Source of the DNA: Prosapia bicincta
Lineage: Eukaryota > Arthropoda > Insecta > Hemiptera > Cercopidae
DNA length: 64,000 nucleotides
Direction of reading: 5' to 3'
Assembly (NCBI GenBank): GCA_036971475.1
Contig: JBAIZL010000001.1
Span: forward strand, 209,035,841-209,099,840
This document shows, piece by piece, positions 45,138-57,289 of this stretch. The notes under the pieces are model-generated. The model worked only from the letters and a program-made list of their open reading frames with translations, did no database searches and was not told the origin of the DNA. Numbering within the stretch: the first letter of the stretch is position 1; each line of letters begins with the position of its first letter. Position numbers and translations under genes: made by a program.

Positions 45138-47116
45138 TCTTCATGTTGCCAGAATTTTTGCAGAGAATTGTGCAGTTCCAAGTCATTCACAGTGAGTAAT
45201 GTGGTGGACATACTAGCACTAGATTCCCTTTCACAGGTAGGCAGACATGGAGCTTCTCCCATAACCATGAATCCAAAGTGAGTGCCTATCAGGCACGGCA
45301 TATTAGAGCCGAGAGAATGCGTAGTTGGAGTCAATATTAAAGGAAAAAGAGCGCCGCCCAGAAGAATATCAATGCGACTTGGCAAATGAAAAGTAGGGTC
45401 GGCAAGCGTATAAGATTGTACCTTATTTAGTACTTTAACGTCAATGTGAGTACGAGGTAAATCGACGCAAATTTTGTCGAGAATGAGAAAATTATGTTTG
45501 GCAGCTATTACTGTGCCATCGAGAGTGTGCACGCCTAAAGAGGTCATGCCCCTTGAGCGAGTAAGAGTTTGAGAAAGTCCAACAATGTTGTGATTACTTC
45601 TCGTTCGAGTTACACACATTAGTTGAGCTACTTGCTCTGAAATAAATGAGGATTGGCTTCCTGAGTCCACCAGAGCCCGGAAAACATAAGTCGTCCCGGT
45701 AGGAGAGGAGAGTTTTACTAAAAGTGTGCCCAGGAGCACAGTTGTACTTTGAGAGGCAGGATTAGTCGCCTGAGAAGTCATACTAATAGGTGACTGAACA
45801 ACTTCTGTTACACCTTGGTCCTGAGAAAGAGAGGACTTTAATGGTGTATGCTGAGGCAGGTGATCGTTGTTGAAATGGAGAAGAGTGTGATGTTTCCTTT
45901 TACATTGAAAACAAGTCGAATTGGATTTACAAAACTTCACACTGTGAGCGCCCAAACATGAAATACATCTACTATACGATTTCGCGATCTTCAAACGCTC
46001 TGTCGGAGATTTGGCCTTAAACTTAAGGCAGGAATAGATTTTATGGTCTGTCCCTTTACACAGAAAACATAAAGGATGCTTTGTTTCAGACGCTGTGTCA
46101 TTGACAGAGTTACAAGTCACCAGCGAAGTCCCCTTTCGGTTAACCTGAGTCTTATACATTAACTGTTTTCCCTTCGAAATTTGAGGCGAGTTTGAAGGTA
46201 ATGAGTTAGGGTTGAGAGTTGAAGAGGAATGTAGTGTCGCGTGTTCAAGTTCGCTACATTTTTGTGAGAGGAAGTTGATAATTTCCGCAGGTGTTGCCAG
46301 GGTCGACGTGTTATCCCGTGATTGTTCAAGCTTCTTCAGTATAGTAGAATCCAGCTTGCGTAAAATCATCGCTGACAATAAGGGATTGTTACTCGTGATA
46401 TCAATTTGTAGCCCCTTCAAGGCTTGGGTGTTCTCTGTGTAACTTGTAACAAAGTTACGCATTTGGTTAGAAGTGTAATTGATATTCGGCAAGTCGAGAA
46501 TTCTATTGAGATGAATTGACATTAATCGTCTTGGAGAATGATATCTCTCCATAAGAAGGTCATACGCGACTTGATAATTAACTTCCGAAATAGGTAAAGA
46601 GTTAATTAATTTTAATGGTTCACCTGAGAGTACACTGAGCAAATACTGTAGTTTGGTGACAGCATTGAGAGATGTATTTTTATGTATGGTAGAGTCAAAG
46701 AGATTTTTGAAAGAAATCCATTCAAATGGATCACCCGTGAAATGTTTGAGTTCCAATTTTGGAAGTCGCAGTGGGATTTGCGACGAGAGTGAAGAGCTAG
46801 CTTCGGTTTTTTGCCTAGCAGCTTGTTTCGCTTCTATTGAAGCAACAGTGTAATTTATGCGAGAAACAAGATCATTAACCACAGCCGAAGTTGAGAAATT
46901 GGGAATAAAATTGTTATCTTTTTCCAACGAGAGTTCATTGAATAAGTCCAATGTGTCTAAAAATTCTTGTTTAATGCTAGCGACAGAGGGAGCTCGGATC
47001 ATTAATTCCTGCATGATCGCTTTATCAGAAATCTTTTGCGTGAGATCATAAATAGATTGGATCTGGGAAAATAGAGCTTCCTTCTTAGCAGTGATTACTT
47101 TTAGTGATTTGGCCAT
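45128..47116 (-). CDS. gag-pro: BEL/Pao Gag-protease polyprotein, truncated before RT
   Basis: 662 residues from ATG 47116 (MAKSLKVITAKKEA); an upstream in-frame ATG at 47173 adds 19 residues and looks like leader. Residues about 1-300 are the BEL/Pao gag region (DUF1759-like: LPKLELKHFTGDPFEWISFK, then YLLSVLSGEPLKLI and LLMERYHSPRRL). Around 345-420 lie zinc knuckles, CFLCKGTDHKIYSC and two later Cys/His clusters (CISCLGAHSVKFC and CFQCKRKHH). Around 465-640 is the aspartic protease (DUF1758-like) with catalytic ALVDSGSQSSFI near 480. The ORF ends with NSLQKFWQHEEPE, the usual start of the reverse transcriptase region, and then reads into the truncated LTR and stops. The frame is open throughout, so Gag and protease could still be made, but the element cannot move by itself. 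Confidence 0.9.
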   Translation of the reverse strand: MAKSLKVITAKKEALFSQIQSIYDLTQKISDKAIMQELMIRAPSVASIKQEFLDTLDLFNELSLEKDNNFIPNFSTSAVVNDLVSRINYTVASIEAKQAARQKTEASSSLSSQIPLRLPKLELKHFTGDPFEWISFKNLFDSTIHKNTSLNAVTKLQYLLSVLSGEPLKLINSLPISEVNYQVAYDLLMERYHSPRRLMSIHLNRILDLPNINYTSNQMRNFVTSYTENTQALKGLQIDITSNNPLLSAMILRKLDSTILKKLEQSRDNTSTLATPAEIINFLSQKCSELEHATLHSSSTLNPNSLPSNSPQISKGKQLMYKTQVNRKGTSLVTCNSVNDTASETKHPLCFLCKGTDHKIYSCLKFKAKSPTERLKIAKSYSRCISCLGAHSVKFCKSNSTCFQCKRKHHTLLHFNNDHLPQHTPLKSSLSQDQGVTEVVQSPISMTSQATNPASQSTTVLLGTLLVKLSSPTGTTYVFRALVDSGSQSSFISEQVAQLMCVTRTRSNHNIVGLSQTLTRSRGMTSLGVHTLDGTVIAAKHNFLILDKICVDLPRTHIDVKVLNKVQSYTLADPTFHLPSRIDILLGGALFPLILTPTTHSLGSNMPCLIGTHFGFMVMGEAPCLPTCERESSASMSTTLLTVNDLELHNSLQKFWQHEEPE

Positions 47117-47800
47117 TTTGTAGAATTGAATTATATCTACAATAACAATAAGGCTTTTTAAATACACTAACAAAATATGCTATACTAATAGCAAGAGCGA
47201 TAGAGAACGCATAAACTAGTTTCTCACAAAGAAATGTAAATATTGAATGTTTGAACTTATGAACGGACGTAAACAGTTCAAGTAAACAAATGTCTCTTAT
47301 TCAAGGTTACAATAACAAGATATCTTCCAATAATTGCAATCAAAAAAACGTTCAATACAAATTATGAAAAATGTAAATATTTTAAAAGGAAATATTACAA
47401 TTACATTGGACAGCATGTAACTGAATGATCTGCTTCAATAAAACAATAAGCATTAATAAATATAAATTTGCAATTTATAAGCACTGAAATCATAGGTGAC
47501 TTCTTTTACCATACTAAATAGTTAGCAGAAAATATTTATAAATATATTAGCCTATTAACATTAGCATGAGTGGGAAACATACATTTTGAATCATACGAAT
47601 TGTTTACAAATAGACAAGCGTAGTTAATTATAAAGATATGCTTTCAGAGAGGGTTTGTTATAATCTACTGTATTTGAACAGCTGATAGATAAGAAATTGA
47701 GTGAGGTAAGCCTTGTAACAAGGACAAGATATTGCGTGCGGTTGGAAATATGTACGTCACACTTGTGGACATGTTTTAACATAGGACATTTTCAAAAGAT
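47117..47800 (-). other. BEL/Pao leader
   Basis: 684 bases between the primer site and the gag start, AT-rich, without recognisable coding sequence. It probably holds the packaging signal. Confidence 0.5.
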
Positions 47801-47816
47801 CCGGGCCGTAGGACCA
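47801..47816 (-). other. BEL/Pao primer-binding site
   Basis: The plus strand reads CCGGGCCGTAGGACCA and ends in CCA like a tRNA 3' end. The minus strand (TGGTCCTACGGCCCGG) therefore lies four bases inside the 5' LTR, as expected. The tRNA is not identified. Confidence 0.7.
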
Positions 47817-47820
47817 AAAA

Positions 47821-48276
47821 TGTTAAATATTTTGCCATATAACGGCAACATTGATTTCCGGAGGACCTTAAATAATTAAATGAATGGAAGTTGACGTTTT
47901 GTACATACCTCACTGGGCGAAGTACCACCACTTGTCGGACAGTTATTCGGGTGCACCCTTTCCCGCACTTATCAATTACCTGTTGAACTTAAAGAAATAA
48001 CTTATATTCAAAATGTCACTATTAATGTTAAGAGTACCTTCGCCACACGACAGGAGAAACAAAGAGAGAGAAATGGTCTAAACCGAGCCTCGTTTAGAAC
48101 ACAAAACTACGTCACGTCGAGAGTGACGGGAGAGATGTCGTTTAACCGACGATTCGAAAGGAACTGGGCCGTACCGAACCTTGTAAGAGACAAAGGTTGG
48201 CCGATAAGGAGTCCCTCTCTGAAGCATTTACACTGTCTTTTTAAATTATCTTTAATTTAAAGAAAAGTACGTAACA
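47821..48276 (-). repeat. BEL/Pao 5' LTR (456 bp)
   Basis: TG...CA ends on the minus strand (TGTTACGTAC...ATATTTAACA), next to the target duplication on the right and the primer site on the left. Confidence 0.9.
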
Positions 48277-48609
48277 ATTGTTTTATTCCATTCTTAATGA
48301 AATATATCTTTTGAAATCTACAATTATATTTCTTTTTATTTCTCATACTAATTATCTCATCTTCTGTAAATTTCTGTGAAATGAAAAGGGGATTCCGAAT
48401 GTTATGATCTTTGAAACTTGGACATTTAAATTCGCCTGATTAATAAATTAACACCTTTATTTGGATTTAAATTAAATTGGTTTTATTAACAATTAAAAAG
48501 CTAAACTCTAATCTTTTAATTAATTATTTTACTAATTTTAAAAATACTTAAATAAGTGATTACGTAATTGCTTACTTGCGGACGCGTTTCAAAACATTCG
48601 TTCCTTTTA

Positions 48610-49704
48610 CGAAGTTAGCCCTCTACTGGCGGCATCGGTGAGGTGTAAAGGCTCTAACGGGACAGGATTTATGACTGAGGAATGGGGTGGGTGTTTTGCT
48701 TGTGTGTCATATAGTGGAAAAGACTGGTGGCTTCAAAGTGTATGTGGTCATTTAATAAGTTTTCTTTATCTGTTGCGTAGTGTTTGTATATTTCATATTT
48801 TTCTAAGGTTGTTAGTTTTTTACTTTGTTTTAATGTGTGTAGAACATGTAAATTAGTGTGTATGTCGGTGTGTGTGTGTGTTGGGTGTTTTAGGGGTTTT
48901 GCGTAGCTAGATTTAGGGTTTGTTTGTTTGGTAATGTGTTCTTCGAAGCATGTATAGAATGACCTGCCGGTTTGGCTGATGTAATAGCTGGGACAATCGT
49001 TACAAGTTAATTTGTGAATACCTGAGAGTTTGTATTCGTCAGTTTCTTTTTGAAAAGGTTTTATGTGCTGTTTTAAAGTGTTTGTTGTTGTGTAGGATAT
49101 TTCTTATTGCAGTTTTTGAATGGGGAGGTTATTTTATGTGTGTTTTTGATGTGTTAGGTGAGTGATATGTATTTGTTGTTTTTTGTGTGGTTTGTCTGCG
49201 TGGAGGTTTGATGGTGTTTATGTTTATTTTTCTTGAGTAAGTTGTCTATGAGTGTGTGTTGGTAGCCGTTTTGTTGAGCGATGTATTTTATGGTATTACG
49301 TTCTTCGTCGTAGTCTATCTATAGCATTGGTATATTGATTAGGCGGTGTAACATATGATTAAATGCAGCGTGTTTGTGTTGTGTGAGGTGATTAGATACA
49401 TACATAATAATACTATGTATGACAATATCTGTAGTAGTTGATTTTCTGTATATTTTGAAATTATGTCTGGTGTTGTGTTTGGTGATGGTAAGATCTAGAA
49501 AGTTTATTTTAATTTTTTTTTCTAATTCGAGGGTAAATGTGAGGTTTTGGTGTATGGTATTAAAGTAATTATGTAGTTGTTTGATTTGCCGTTTGTTACC
49601 GTTGTATAATATTAAAATGGCATCTACATATCTATGGTAATAAATTATTTTATGTGTGTAATTGCTGTTCTGTAGAATGTATTTTTTAAATTAGTTTAGT
49701 CAGT
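48610..49704 (-). pseudogene. Penelope-like element relic, copy in B2
   Basis: Near-identical counterpart of 31780-32915: same mutated RT box YVDA (about 49630), same internal stop after the HRLINIPML block, and the same GIY-YIG start (KLSGIHKLTCNDC). Its (GT)n tract is only 14 bases (48868-48881). Between the GIY domain and the tract it keeps an open frame (FEEHITKQTNPKSSYAKPLK) that is broken in B1. The tract length still puts the final block out of frame. Confidence 0.8.
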
Positions 49705-51636
49705 GAATTCAAGATGATTACATCAAGAAACTTTAATTATTTTAATCAAAACGTATAATAAAAATATATAATTTGTAATACCGTTATAAGTTAAGTAAAT
49801 CAAATTAGACCTATATATAATAGACGTAATTCATCTTTTAATCGTATTTAGATTAATGTCACCTTTGAATTACTTTGGGCATGAGATTTCCACAACCTCC
49901 ATGAAAAGAAGTATTTTTGTCTAGGGCACTCCATACCATGTTCAAGTTGAGATATGACTTGCAAATATATGTTAGAGACTGTAATGCCGCGCAGAACATG
50001 TTTTTTAACTATGCCACTGCAGACGGACGTAATGAAACTGGCTTCACATATTCATTAAGCATGATAACGTTGACAGAGTTGTTACACGTTCAACAATTTA
50101 TCACGTCTTCTTTACTATTACAAAAGTTCCTGCTGAAACCCAGCTAATGAGTGTCACACATTGATGGATGTGGTAAAACTCTACAATCCCTGATGTGATG
50201 AATGTGATGACTTTTAAGCCCACCGATGAAAAATCTAATACGATTCCAGCTGTTCATTCATAAACACATCACTCTCAGAGGTCAGTGAGTGTTTCGTTGC
50301 CTTTTACGGAAAAGGGAAACGTACTTCTGTAAAGCAAGACATAAGACAACGAACAGAAACTTGCGATATTTCGAAGGACTTGTAAGGTTGGAATTAACAA
50401 AAATAGGGTTTACTCTTGGTAAATAACCACCTTATAGCATACATTAAAAGGGTGAAAATATATTGTAGATTGAAAATAAAGGGATAGTACTTTCCCTTTT
50501 ACCGCAGGTAGGTAATAACATTAACGATATTATATTTTACTTGTTGTTCATCCAGTTGCTGAGAATAAGATTCCATTTCCTAAACAGATATGAAAATTAC
50601 CCTAGGCTCTTCAAGGACTCATGCCTCTAATGACTCCATAAGGTCATATTGAGTTCTCTGACTTTAAAACCAGGTAGCGATGGCCACTGTGTAAGACAGA
50701 CGTCAGTTCGTCACGGCAAATGTTTGAATCTATTAGAAAATCCCTCAACCTTTCCAATGGCTCTCAGGGTCTACTAGCATTATTGTAGGTGTTGTCCGGA
50801 CTATAAGAGGAAAATACTTCAAGGAAGATTAAACATGCAAACGTGAGAGTCGATACTCTAAATATTTAAAGGGTTGTATGAAGTTTCCTGCAAGACAAGA
50901 GCATATTTGGGATGTGATGTTTAGATCAACAGAGTTGTATAAACATAAGAACAGTCCGTAAACTCTTAAAGTCCGTAGCTCAAGTTACCCTGAAGGCTTT
51001 TATTTTATATGCCACAAATATATAGCGCTAATTATGTCTTTCCAACTGAAGATGACATGATGTCCTACTTTACATTTTTGTTTCGACAGGATGAAGCGAT
51101 TGACTTCATTGAAGAGTACCTACTTTCTGTTGGCCGCGCATGATATTGGACATTCTTTATTCTGAAAGATTTACATGTGTTGATAGAGTGAAAATTTTAA
51201 AGTTTCTTTTATGTTTAGATATTAGTATTGAAGTTGTTTTGGAATTTCTAAAACTGTACGGATATTCTTTAGATATTAGGACAAAGAATAAATGTACGTC
51301 AATATATTCTTATTGGGATGAGAATAGTGAAGATGGAAGATTAAGGAGAGCTCGTTATTAAAACCGTCAATTTTATGAAAGACCGAAACTATGAAACCTT
51401 GAAGGTAATTGAAGTGTTTAAAATAAGAAGATATGGTGGTATACAATTCCTTAATATTTATCTGGTTTATGTACATTATATGGTTTTTCACGTTGGTTTG
51501 AAAAAATTGTAATACGTAAAAGGTAGTCACTTATTGATAACAAATATTTCTTTTTTATTACCTAGTCTTCAGAAACATCTAAAACAAGTTTTGATTGCTT
51601 TATTAGTAGATTTTATAAAGCTACTAAAGTCAAACT
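49705..51636. other. Repeat B2: no recognised gene
   Basis: Matches 32916-34835. A 73-codon frame at 51140-51361 (MILDILYSERFTCVDRV...) is preceded by TTTGTTTCGACAG at about 51078-51090, which looks like a splice acceptor. It could be the relic of an exon carried in the repeat. No domain is recognised, and the frame is broken in B1. Confidence 0.35.
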
Positions 51637-52370
51637 CCTTAAATCCGAACCCCAGAAATCCGAAGCCCCGAGAATCCGAACATGATTCGATGAAAACTAA
51701 ATTTTAAAAAAGTATCTAAAATTTAATGAAGTATCTACTGAAAGTTTGCTACTTACGTAAAACAGGACTGACACTTGAAATATATTGGATTTGACACTGC
51801 AAAAACATGATATAATACGAAGGCCTATACTGTACTACTGTATCACTTCATTAACATAGATTTTATTGGTAGTAAAATAAAAATAAACATACAAACACTT
51901 AACTATATGTTTTACTTTAAAATAAAAGACAAATACTTAACTATATTTTTCCTCTTTAGAAGATTCCTCACTAGAAGCAAGACTTTTAGAGGGAAGGGCT
52001 TTAAAATTCAATCCAGTCTCGTCCGCATTATACGCTTGCTGGGGTGAGTAATTTTCAGAGAAAGTCAAATCTATGAATTCGTCTAAATATTCTTTTGCAG
52101 CAAGATTTACAGCTGATATCATCTCCCCGCTTACCCTTAGTTGTCTAATTCCATGCCTTCTCTTCCATCTAGCCAACCATCCAAGCAGTAAATTACAAAT
52201 CACCGTTCATTAATTTCTTTGACTGTAATAGCTTTTCTTGTGTTAATGGGCCACTAATAGGAACTCCTTTCTGTCTCTCTAGTGTAAATCATAAAAATAC
52301 AGCTTCGTCAATTTTTTCATTAACAGAAACTTTCGCGTGATGATGTTGTTCCAAAGACTTTTCACTTGTA
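51637..52370 (-). pseudogene. Tigger/pogo-like transposase relic, B2 copy
   Basis: Nearly the same sequence as 34836-35570, with HGIRQLRVSGE, YNADETGLNFK and the same frameshift before the GWLARWK block. It shares the lesions, so inactivation predates the duplication. Confidence 0.75.
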
Positions 52371-54041
52371 GCACTTATTGTAAAAACATCGTACTAGCTG
52401 ACTCAACCCGAAGCTCTCAAAAATGCAACGATTTTTATCGTGTGCTTTCAGATTAAAACCTTGATTGATTTATGTTCTCTGACGTAAAAAATGTACAAGT
52501 AATAAAGTACGGTGCGTATGGTTTTGATTGGCCGTCGATATATTAGAAGTGCTGCCAATTACGTCACAGTGTTTGCGTTGGAGAGATTAATGCTGGGATT
52601 GGAGTGACGGGAAGAGAGTTTAGTGATAAATTACAGACAAAGCTGCATCAGCGCTGGAGTGTGGATTCCATTGTCGACGGGAAACTAATCGAGATGCAAC
52701 GTCAAAGACTGTGCGCAGCTTTGTTACAATGATAGTGCAATCCTTTTCCACGGCGCAGTCCATTTATCACAATTATTCAAGCAATTGTTATTTCACTCTT
52801 TCAATATTACATTTCATTTGCCGTTGGTGGTTTTGGTGGCGACGTATAAATACAAGGAATTCTACTTTTCGAAATGATAACTTCTTTACGCATTGTGAAC
52901 AAAATATGAGATTAAATCATTGCTTTTGCGTCATGCTATTTGTACTACAAATACCTATCAACATATGATTTCATGTAACAGCTGATTTTTTGTTTTAGAT
53001 TATGTTGTAAAAAAGTGCCGTTCTGCACGTAGATTATTGTTAATTAGTTTCGATCAGTTGATAAATATATTAATTTATTTAAATTTTGATAAAATACTTC
53101 TCAATAAAAATTTCTACAAATTTTTTAAACCATTTCTCAATAAAAATAATTCAATATAACGATAATAATAAGTTATGTATTTTAAATGCAATTTTTTAAA
53201 AGGAAACATCTTTAGATTCATCTTATACCTTCAAAGAATCATTTTGAATTGTTGTTAAAAACATTTGTATTCAGTAATGTTTTTGTTACTCACATTATTT
53301 TATTATTAACTACAATAAATATTAGTCTTTATTAAATACATTCGTCACATAAAAATTGAATAAAAAATGTATAAACTCATATTTTTGGCGATTTTTGTTT
53401 AAAACGCTTCCAAAACTATTAGCTATATTTTGTTAACACTTCTGTCGGGACTCCCTCGAGTGCCAGGACCAATTTTTTTAACGAAAAATACTTTCATTTA
53501 CTGGTAAGTATTTATCAGCCATTTATTATTAATTCAAAAACATTTGTTTTATGGACATGTAATAAAGTTCAACCTAGATCGAAACGTATATTTTCTGCAT
53601 CAGTAATACTGACCCAGTCTATTGTTGACTGTTTTAGTTTCAAAAAGAACAGGCAGTTTCCACGATAAAATAAGGTCGCCATCTTTCTTTAGTATAGACT
53701 TCTTGTAATCCGTCCTCACTACTATACCATTTCAGCTTTCTCCTAGCATTAAGAAGGCGATCAGGGTAACGGCTATATCATACAGGCAAAGGTGATCAGG
53801 TGATAGTACAGACTATATCAAAACCAGGAGCGCTCTTTTCTCTATAGCCTATATCCCTTCCCCTCCTCTCTTTTACTTCACGCCATTCTTTTAAGTTATT
53901 ATACACATTACTACACTTTCATGTCACAACGTCCGTACTACACACGTTTACAGCATGTGCAAAAATGTAAATGTCATACAAACAGCCAGTCCGAAACTTA
54001 ATTAATAAACGTTGCCCCCCCCCCCAGCCTAAAATCCGGAT
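52371..54041. other. End of repeat B2, no gene seen
   Basis: Matches 35571-37210 with small indels. Ends in a poly-C run and AAAATCCGGAT. Confidence 0.6.
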
Positions 54042-54344
54042 CCGTCCCACCCAATAAAAAGTCCTGCCGTGCAGAAACCTCTCCTCAGATCCAGCCCTAA
54101 CTAAAAATCCCTGATCCCATATTCCTACCCGCAGCCAGTGTCGTGTGACAGACGCTGCATAACCTCGGGGGCCACCAAACCCCCTCCTTCTCTGACTGAC
54201 TGACTGACTTGTCTCTATACATTCGGCAAATGGTGACTTTCTTAAGTTACAGCATACTTCCCTTCTTTTTAGGTTTTTCTCAAGGAGTTTGATATTTAAA
54301 TATATAAGATTACAAAGCGTACTTTCAATTTACAGCGAAACATT
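54042..54344. other. Single-copy flank after the duplication
   Basis: C-rich sequence at 54042-54200, including a short GACT tetranucleotide run near 54193-54210, then AT-rich DNA. No gene is seen. Confidence 0.45.
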
Positions 54345-54640
54345 GGTAGTGGTTTAGAAAAATTACCGCTTTATTAAATATCCTCACGTAGTTCAGAAAA
54401 ATGAGCGTTTTACTGCGAAACATTTCCACGTAGTTCAGAAAAATGACCGTTTAACTGCGAAACATTCCCACGTAGTTCAGAAAAATGACCACTTTACTGC
54501 AAAACATTCCCACCTAGTTTAGAAAAATCGCATCTTTCCTGCGAAACATTGCCACGTAGTTTTAAAAAGTGACCGTTTCACTGTGACACATTTCCACGTA
54601 CTTCTGAAAAATGACCGCTTTAATGCGAAACATTGCCAAA
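54345..54640. repeat. 42-bp minisatellite, about seven units
   Basis: Tandem unit of the form CACGTAGTTCAGAAAAATGA followed by CCGTTTTACTGCGAAACATT and two more bases. Adjacent units at about 54395-54480 differ at only a few positions, and outer units are more diverged. The period is 14 codons, so the minus strand stays open (54519-54740) with a 14-residue repeat. Confidence 0.85.
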
Positions 54641-56228
54641 AAGGACCGCTTTTCTGGTAATAATAAACGTAGTTTAGATATTGCTGCAGAATATAGACAC
54701 GTTGCTGTGGAATGAGACCACCTTGACTGAGAAACATCACAGTTTTGCTGCGAAATATGGACCAATTGAATTAGGAACGTAAACAGTGTAATAAAAACAA
54801 TTCTAATATAATGATCTACTCACAGAACAATAGAAATGATAAAGAAGGATAATGCAAAGCGAAATGTATGCTAAAAATAAAAGATTGCGTTGAAAGCTGA
54901 AAAGAGCAGTAAAAGCTAAAAGGAACTTTTCACAAGTTGTACATGAAAATTTGAAGAAAATTATCAACATAACGGTAATTTATAAACGATATAAATTCGC
55001 CGGACTTAGATGGCAGGGAACATGATGTTTCCGGTACTTTTTAGAATAACGATTTATCAAATAAATTATTTTTAACCAGAATAAAAATAATATTAAAAAA
55101 ATATTCAAAATTCTTACAGTGTATTTTTTAACTTCTTGTGTTTTTAATACCTCAGTTTAAAATATACACTTTTCAGTTTTAATCAGAAGTGGTTGGGCAA
55201 AAGTACTTAATTCATTGTATAAAAAATAATAATAAATTTTAAACAGTCCAAAATTTTTATTAACTCATGTCTATTAATAGATCCTAGTGACACCTAGCTG
55301 CGAAAGATTGAACTACAAATACATGGGGTTAGACTAATATTTACAGATAAAGAAGTTGGAATATGTTTTACATGCTTGTGTATTACTTAGAATTCGCTTA
55401 TTTCAGTAACTGATTAAATTTCAATTAATTTTTCAAATAATACCCAACTCTTTGAAAATTAAGTTTTTAAGACAGATACCTAAGCAAATATCAAACGAAA
55501 TCTAAATATTTATAAACTAAATATATATCACAGTTTTATATTGATCTCACAGATAATTGTGAATAAACGGAGAGTTTTACAGCAGATGTGTGTTGGAGTG
55601 TATATTAGTCACACTCCTAGAAATTTTTAACTAGAAGGAAGGAGCACATTTTTCACTTTATAACCAACAAATCTAAATACTCCGCGATGGCCACATAGTC
55701 TGCATTTCTTTATATATTATGTTAACAACTCTAAACTGTTAAAACATGTAACAAAGATTCTCCTTTATGTTTGACAAACTCAATGTGTTTCAAAAAGAAT
55801 AATAGTAGTTAAAAGTTTCAAACTACGTATAAATTTCAATAATTGTTAATTAATTTTAATTTTAGTACTATTTTGCTTATTGTTTAACATAAGGTAACAT
55901 TTTTGTACGTTGTTGATCATTGAGACTGTGTACTTTTGTAACGTAAGTTAGTTTATGTGTGTGAACAGTTTATAGAGCATATTTATAAATATGTTTTTAA
56001 AATTGTATTTTAACCTTGCTGACCAAAGACCGTAAAGGCTTGCGGACCAGAAACCATGCATAAGTCTTCGTAGAGAAAGCTTACAACAGCATCCAGGACT
56101 AGAGTTTGTCAAGCTCTGGGGTTTTAAGCCCCTATTATGCAAACTTTCGGACCAATAATAAACTCTCAGAGAAGATGTTATTATAAATATGTATAAAACT
56201 ATATGTTTATTATATGATGTTTACTAAG

Positions 56229-56230
<2 letters not shown>
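54641..56230. other. No gene seen
   Basis: AT-rich single-copy-looking DNA. 56010-56160 has more balanced composition but no recognisable RNA or protein. Confidence 0.45.
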
Positions 56231-56302
<72 letters not shown>

Positions 56303-56305
56303 TGT

Positions 56306-56396
<91 letters not shown>

Positions 56397-56465
56397 TGTG
56401 TGTATGTGTATGTGTGTGTGTATGTGTGTGTGTGTGTTTGTGTGTGTTTGAGTGTGTGTGTGTTT

Positions 56466-56520
<55 letters not shown>

Positions 56521-56569
56521 TGTGTGTGTGTCTCTGTGTGCGTGCGTGCGTGCGTGCGTGCGCGTGTGT

Positions 56570-56618
<49 letters not shown>

Positions 56619-56644
56619 TGTCTGTGTGTGTGTGTGTGTGTGTG
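56231..56644. repeat. (GT)n microsatellite, 414 bp
   Basis: Nearly pure GT with a few GA, TA and CGTG interruptions (for example (CGTG)n at 56540-56560). Translations of alternating V and C are artefacts. Confidence 0.97.
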
Positions 56645-56680
56645 TAAATAGGAGTAGTATTGTTTATATTAAGTAAATGG

Positions 56681-57010
56681 GTACTGTCAGTGGTGTAATA
56701 TTAGACTGATGTACCGCGAGGTATCTCAAACTCCTCTTAGTAGGTGCAACTAATCTAGGATATATAGTAGATCTCTAGGTTACATAAGCAGTCTGCCAGG
56801 TAATGTTAGTAGGTAGCTAGGAAACATTGATAGAGAGCTAGCTGCCTACTGTTATAGCTGGGTATTATTATTAGATCGCAGGGTAACATTAGTTGATCCC
56901 TGGGTAAAATTAGTTGCTTGCAGTGTAAAATTTATAGATAGCCACATATTATAAATAAGTCACTAGGTATTATTAGTAAGTCGCTAGACGAGATTGGTAG
57001 GTCGTGATGT
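56681..57010. repeat. Degenerate 21-bp minisatellite, block 1, with a repeat shared with 62281
   Basis: 56681-56760 resembles 62281-62350 (both follow a GT array). From about 56760 on, variants of GCTAGGTAACATTAGTAGGTC occur about every 20-24 bases, strongly diverged. Confidence 0.6.
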
Positions 57011-57289
57011 AGCAATAATAGATGGTACAATATGAGATTGGTTCTAACATTATTAGAACGAAATTAAAATTTAAAAAAATTTACTTCTAAATGGATATTT
57101 ATTAAGAGTTTTGTAATTTGTTGATTTTTATTATGTTTTATATAATGTTGTGTATTTTATAAATCGTAAGATATGTTGTATAATTGTTTAATTAAAACCG
57201 AGCTCTTGAAAAGGAATTTCGGAAAGAAATTCGAAACATAGAGTGAAACAAAATTGTCTGTGATCTGTCATTAACCTTTATAAAAAATT
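57011..57289. other. No gene seen
   Basis: AT-rich spacer between the two minisatellite blocks. Confidence 0.5.

Larger units (their letters stand above)
45006..48276 (-). mobile_element. BEL/Pao LTR retrotransposon, internally deleted
   Basis: Minus-strand order: complete 5' LTR (48276-47821, TGTTACG...TTTAACA), primer site, long leader, gag-pro ORF, then only the last 132 bases of the 3' LTR (45137-45006). A 5-bp duplication ATTGT lies on each side (45001-45005 and 48277-48281), the usual BEL/Pao length, and B1 shows the empty site with a single ATTGT (about 31452). The outer ends are therefore original, and the deletion removed RT, RNase H, integrase and the U3 of the 3' LTR. The LTR pieces differ at one of 132 positions. 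Confidence 0.93.
37211..54041 (+). repeat. Segmental duplication, unit 2 (A2 + B2)
   Basis: Second tandem copy, ending at ..AAAATCCGGAT (54041), after which the sequence becomes single-copy. Private events are the mariner at 40319-41632 in the A-B interval and the BEL/Pao insertion at 45006-48276 in B2. Shared features are the PLE relic, the Tigger relic, the (CA/CT)n tract and the poly-C run before the B end (13 C at 37182-37194, 11 C at 54015-54025). Confidence 0.85.

Noticed and set aside
45128..47173. Overlapping plus-strand frames within the BEL gag-pro region (46212-46442, 46653-46853, 46857-47051)
   Set aside because: They are antisense shadows of the minus-strand gag-pro ORF.
54345..54640. 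CRISPR-like regular spacing
   Set aside because: The units are directly adjacent diverged tandem copies without unique spacers, and the sequence is eukaryotic. It is a minisatellite.
56010..56160. tRNA- or SINE-like segment of balanced composition
   Set aside because: I could not find A and B box promoter motifs at proper spacing or a cloverleaf; it is left unassigned.
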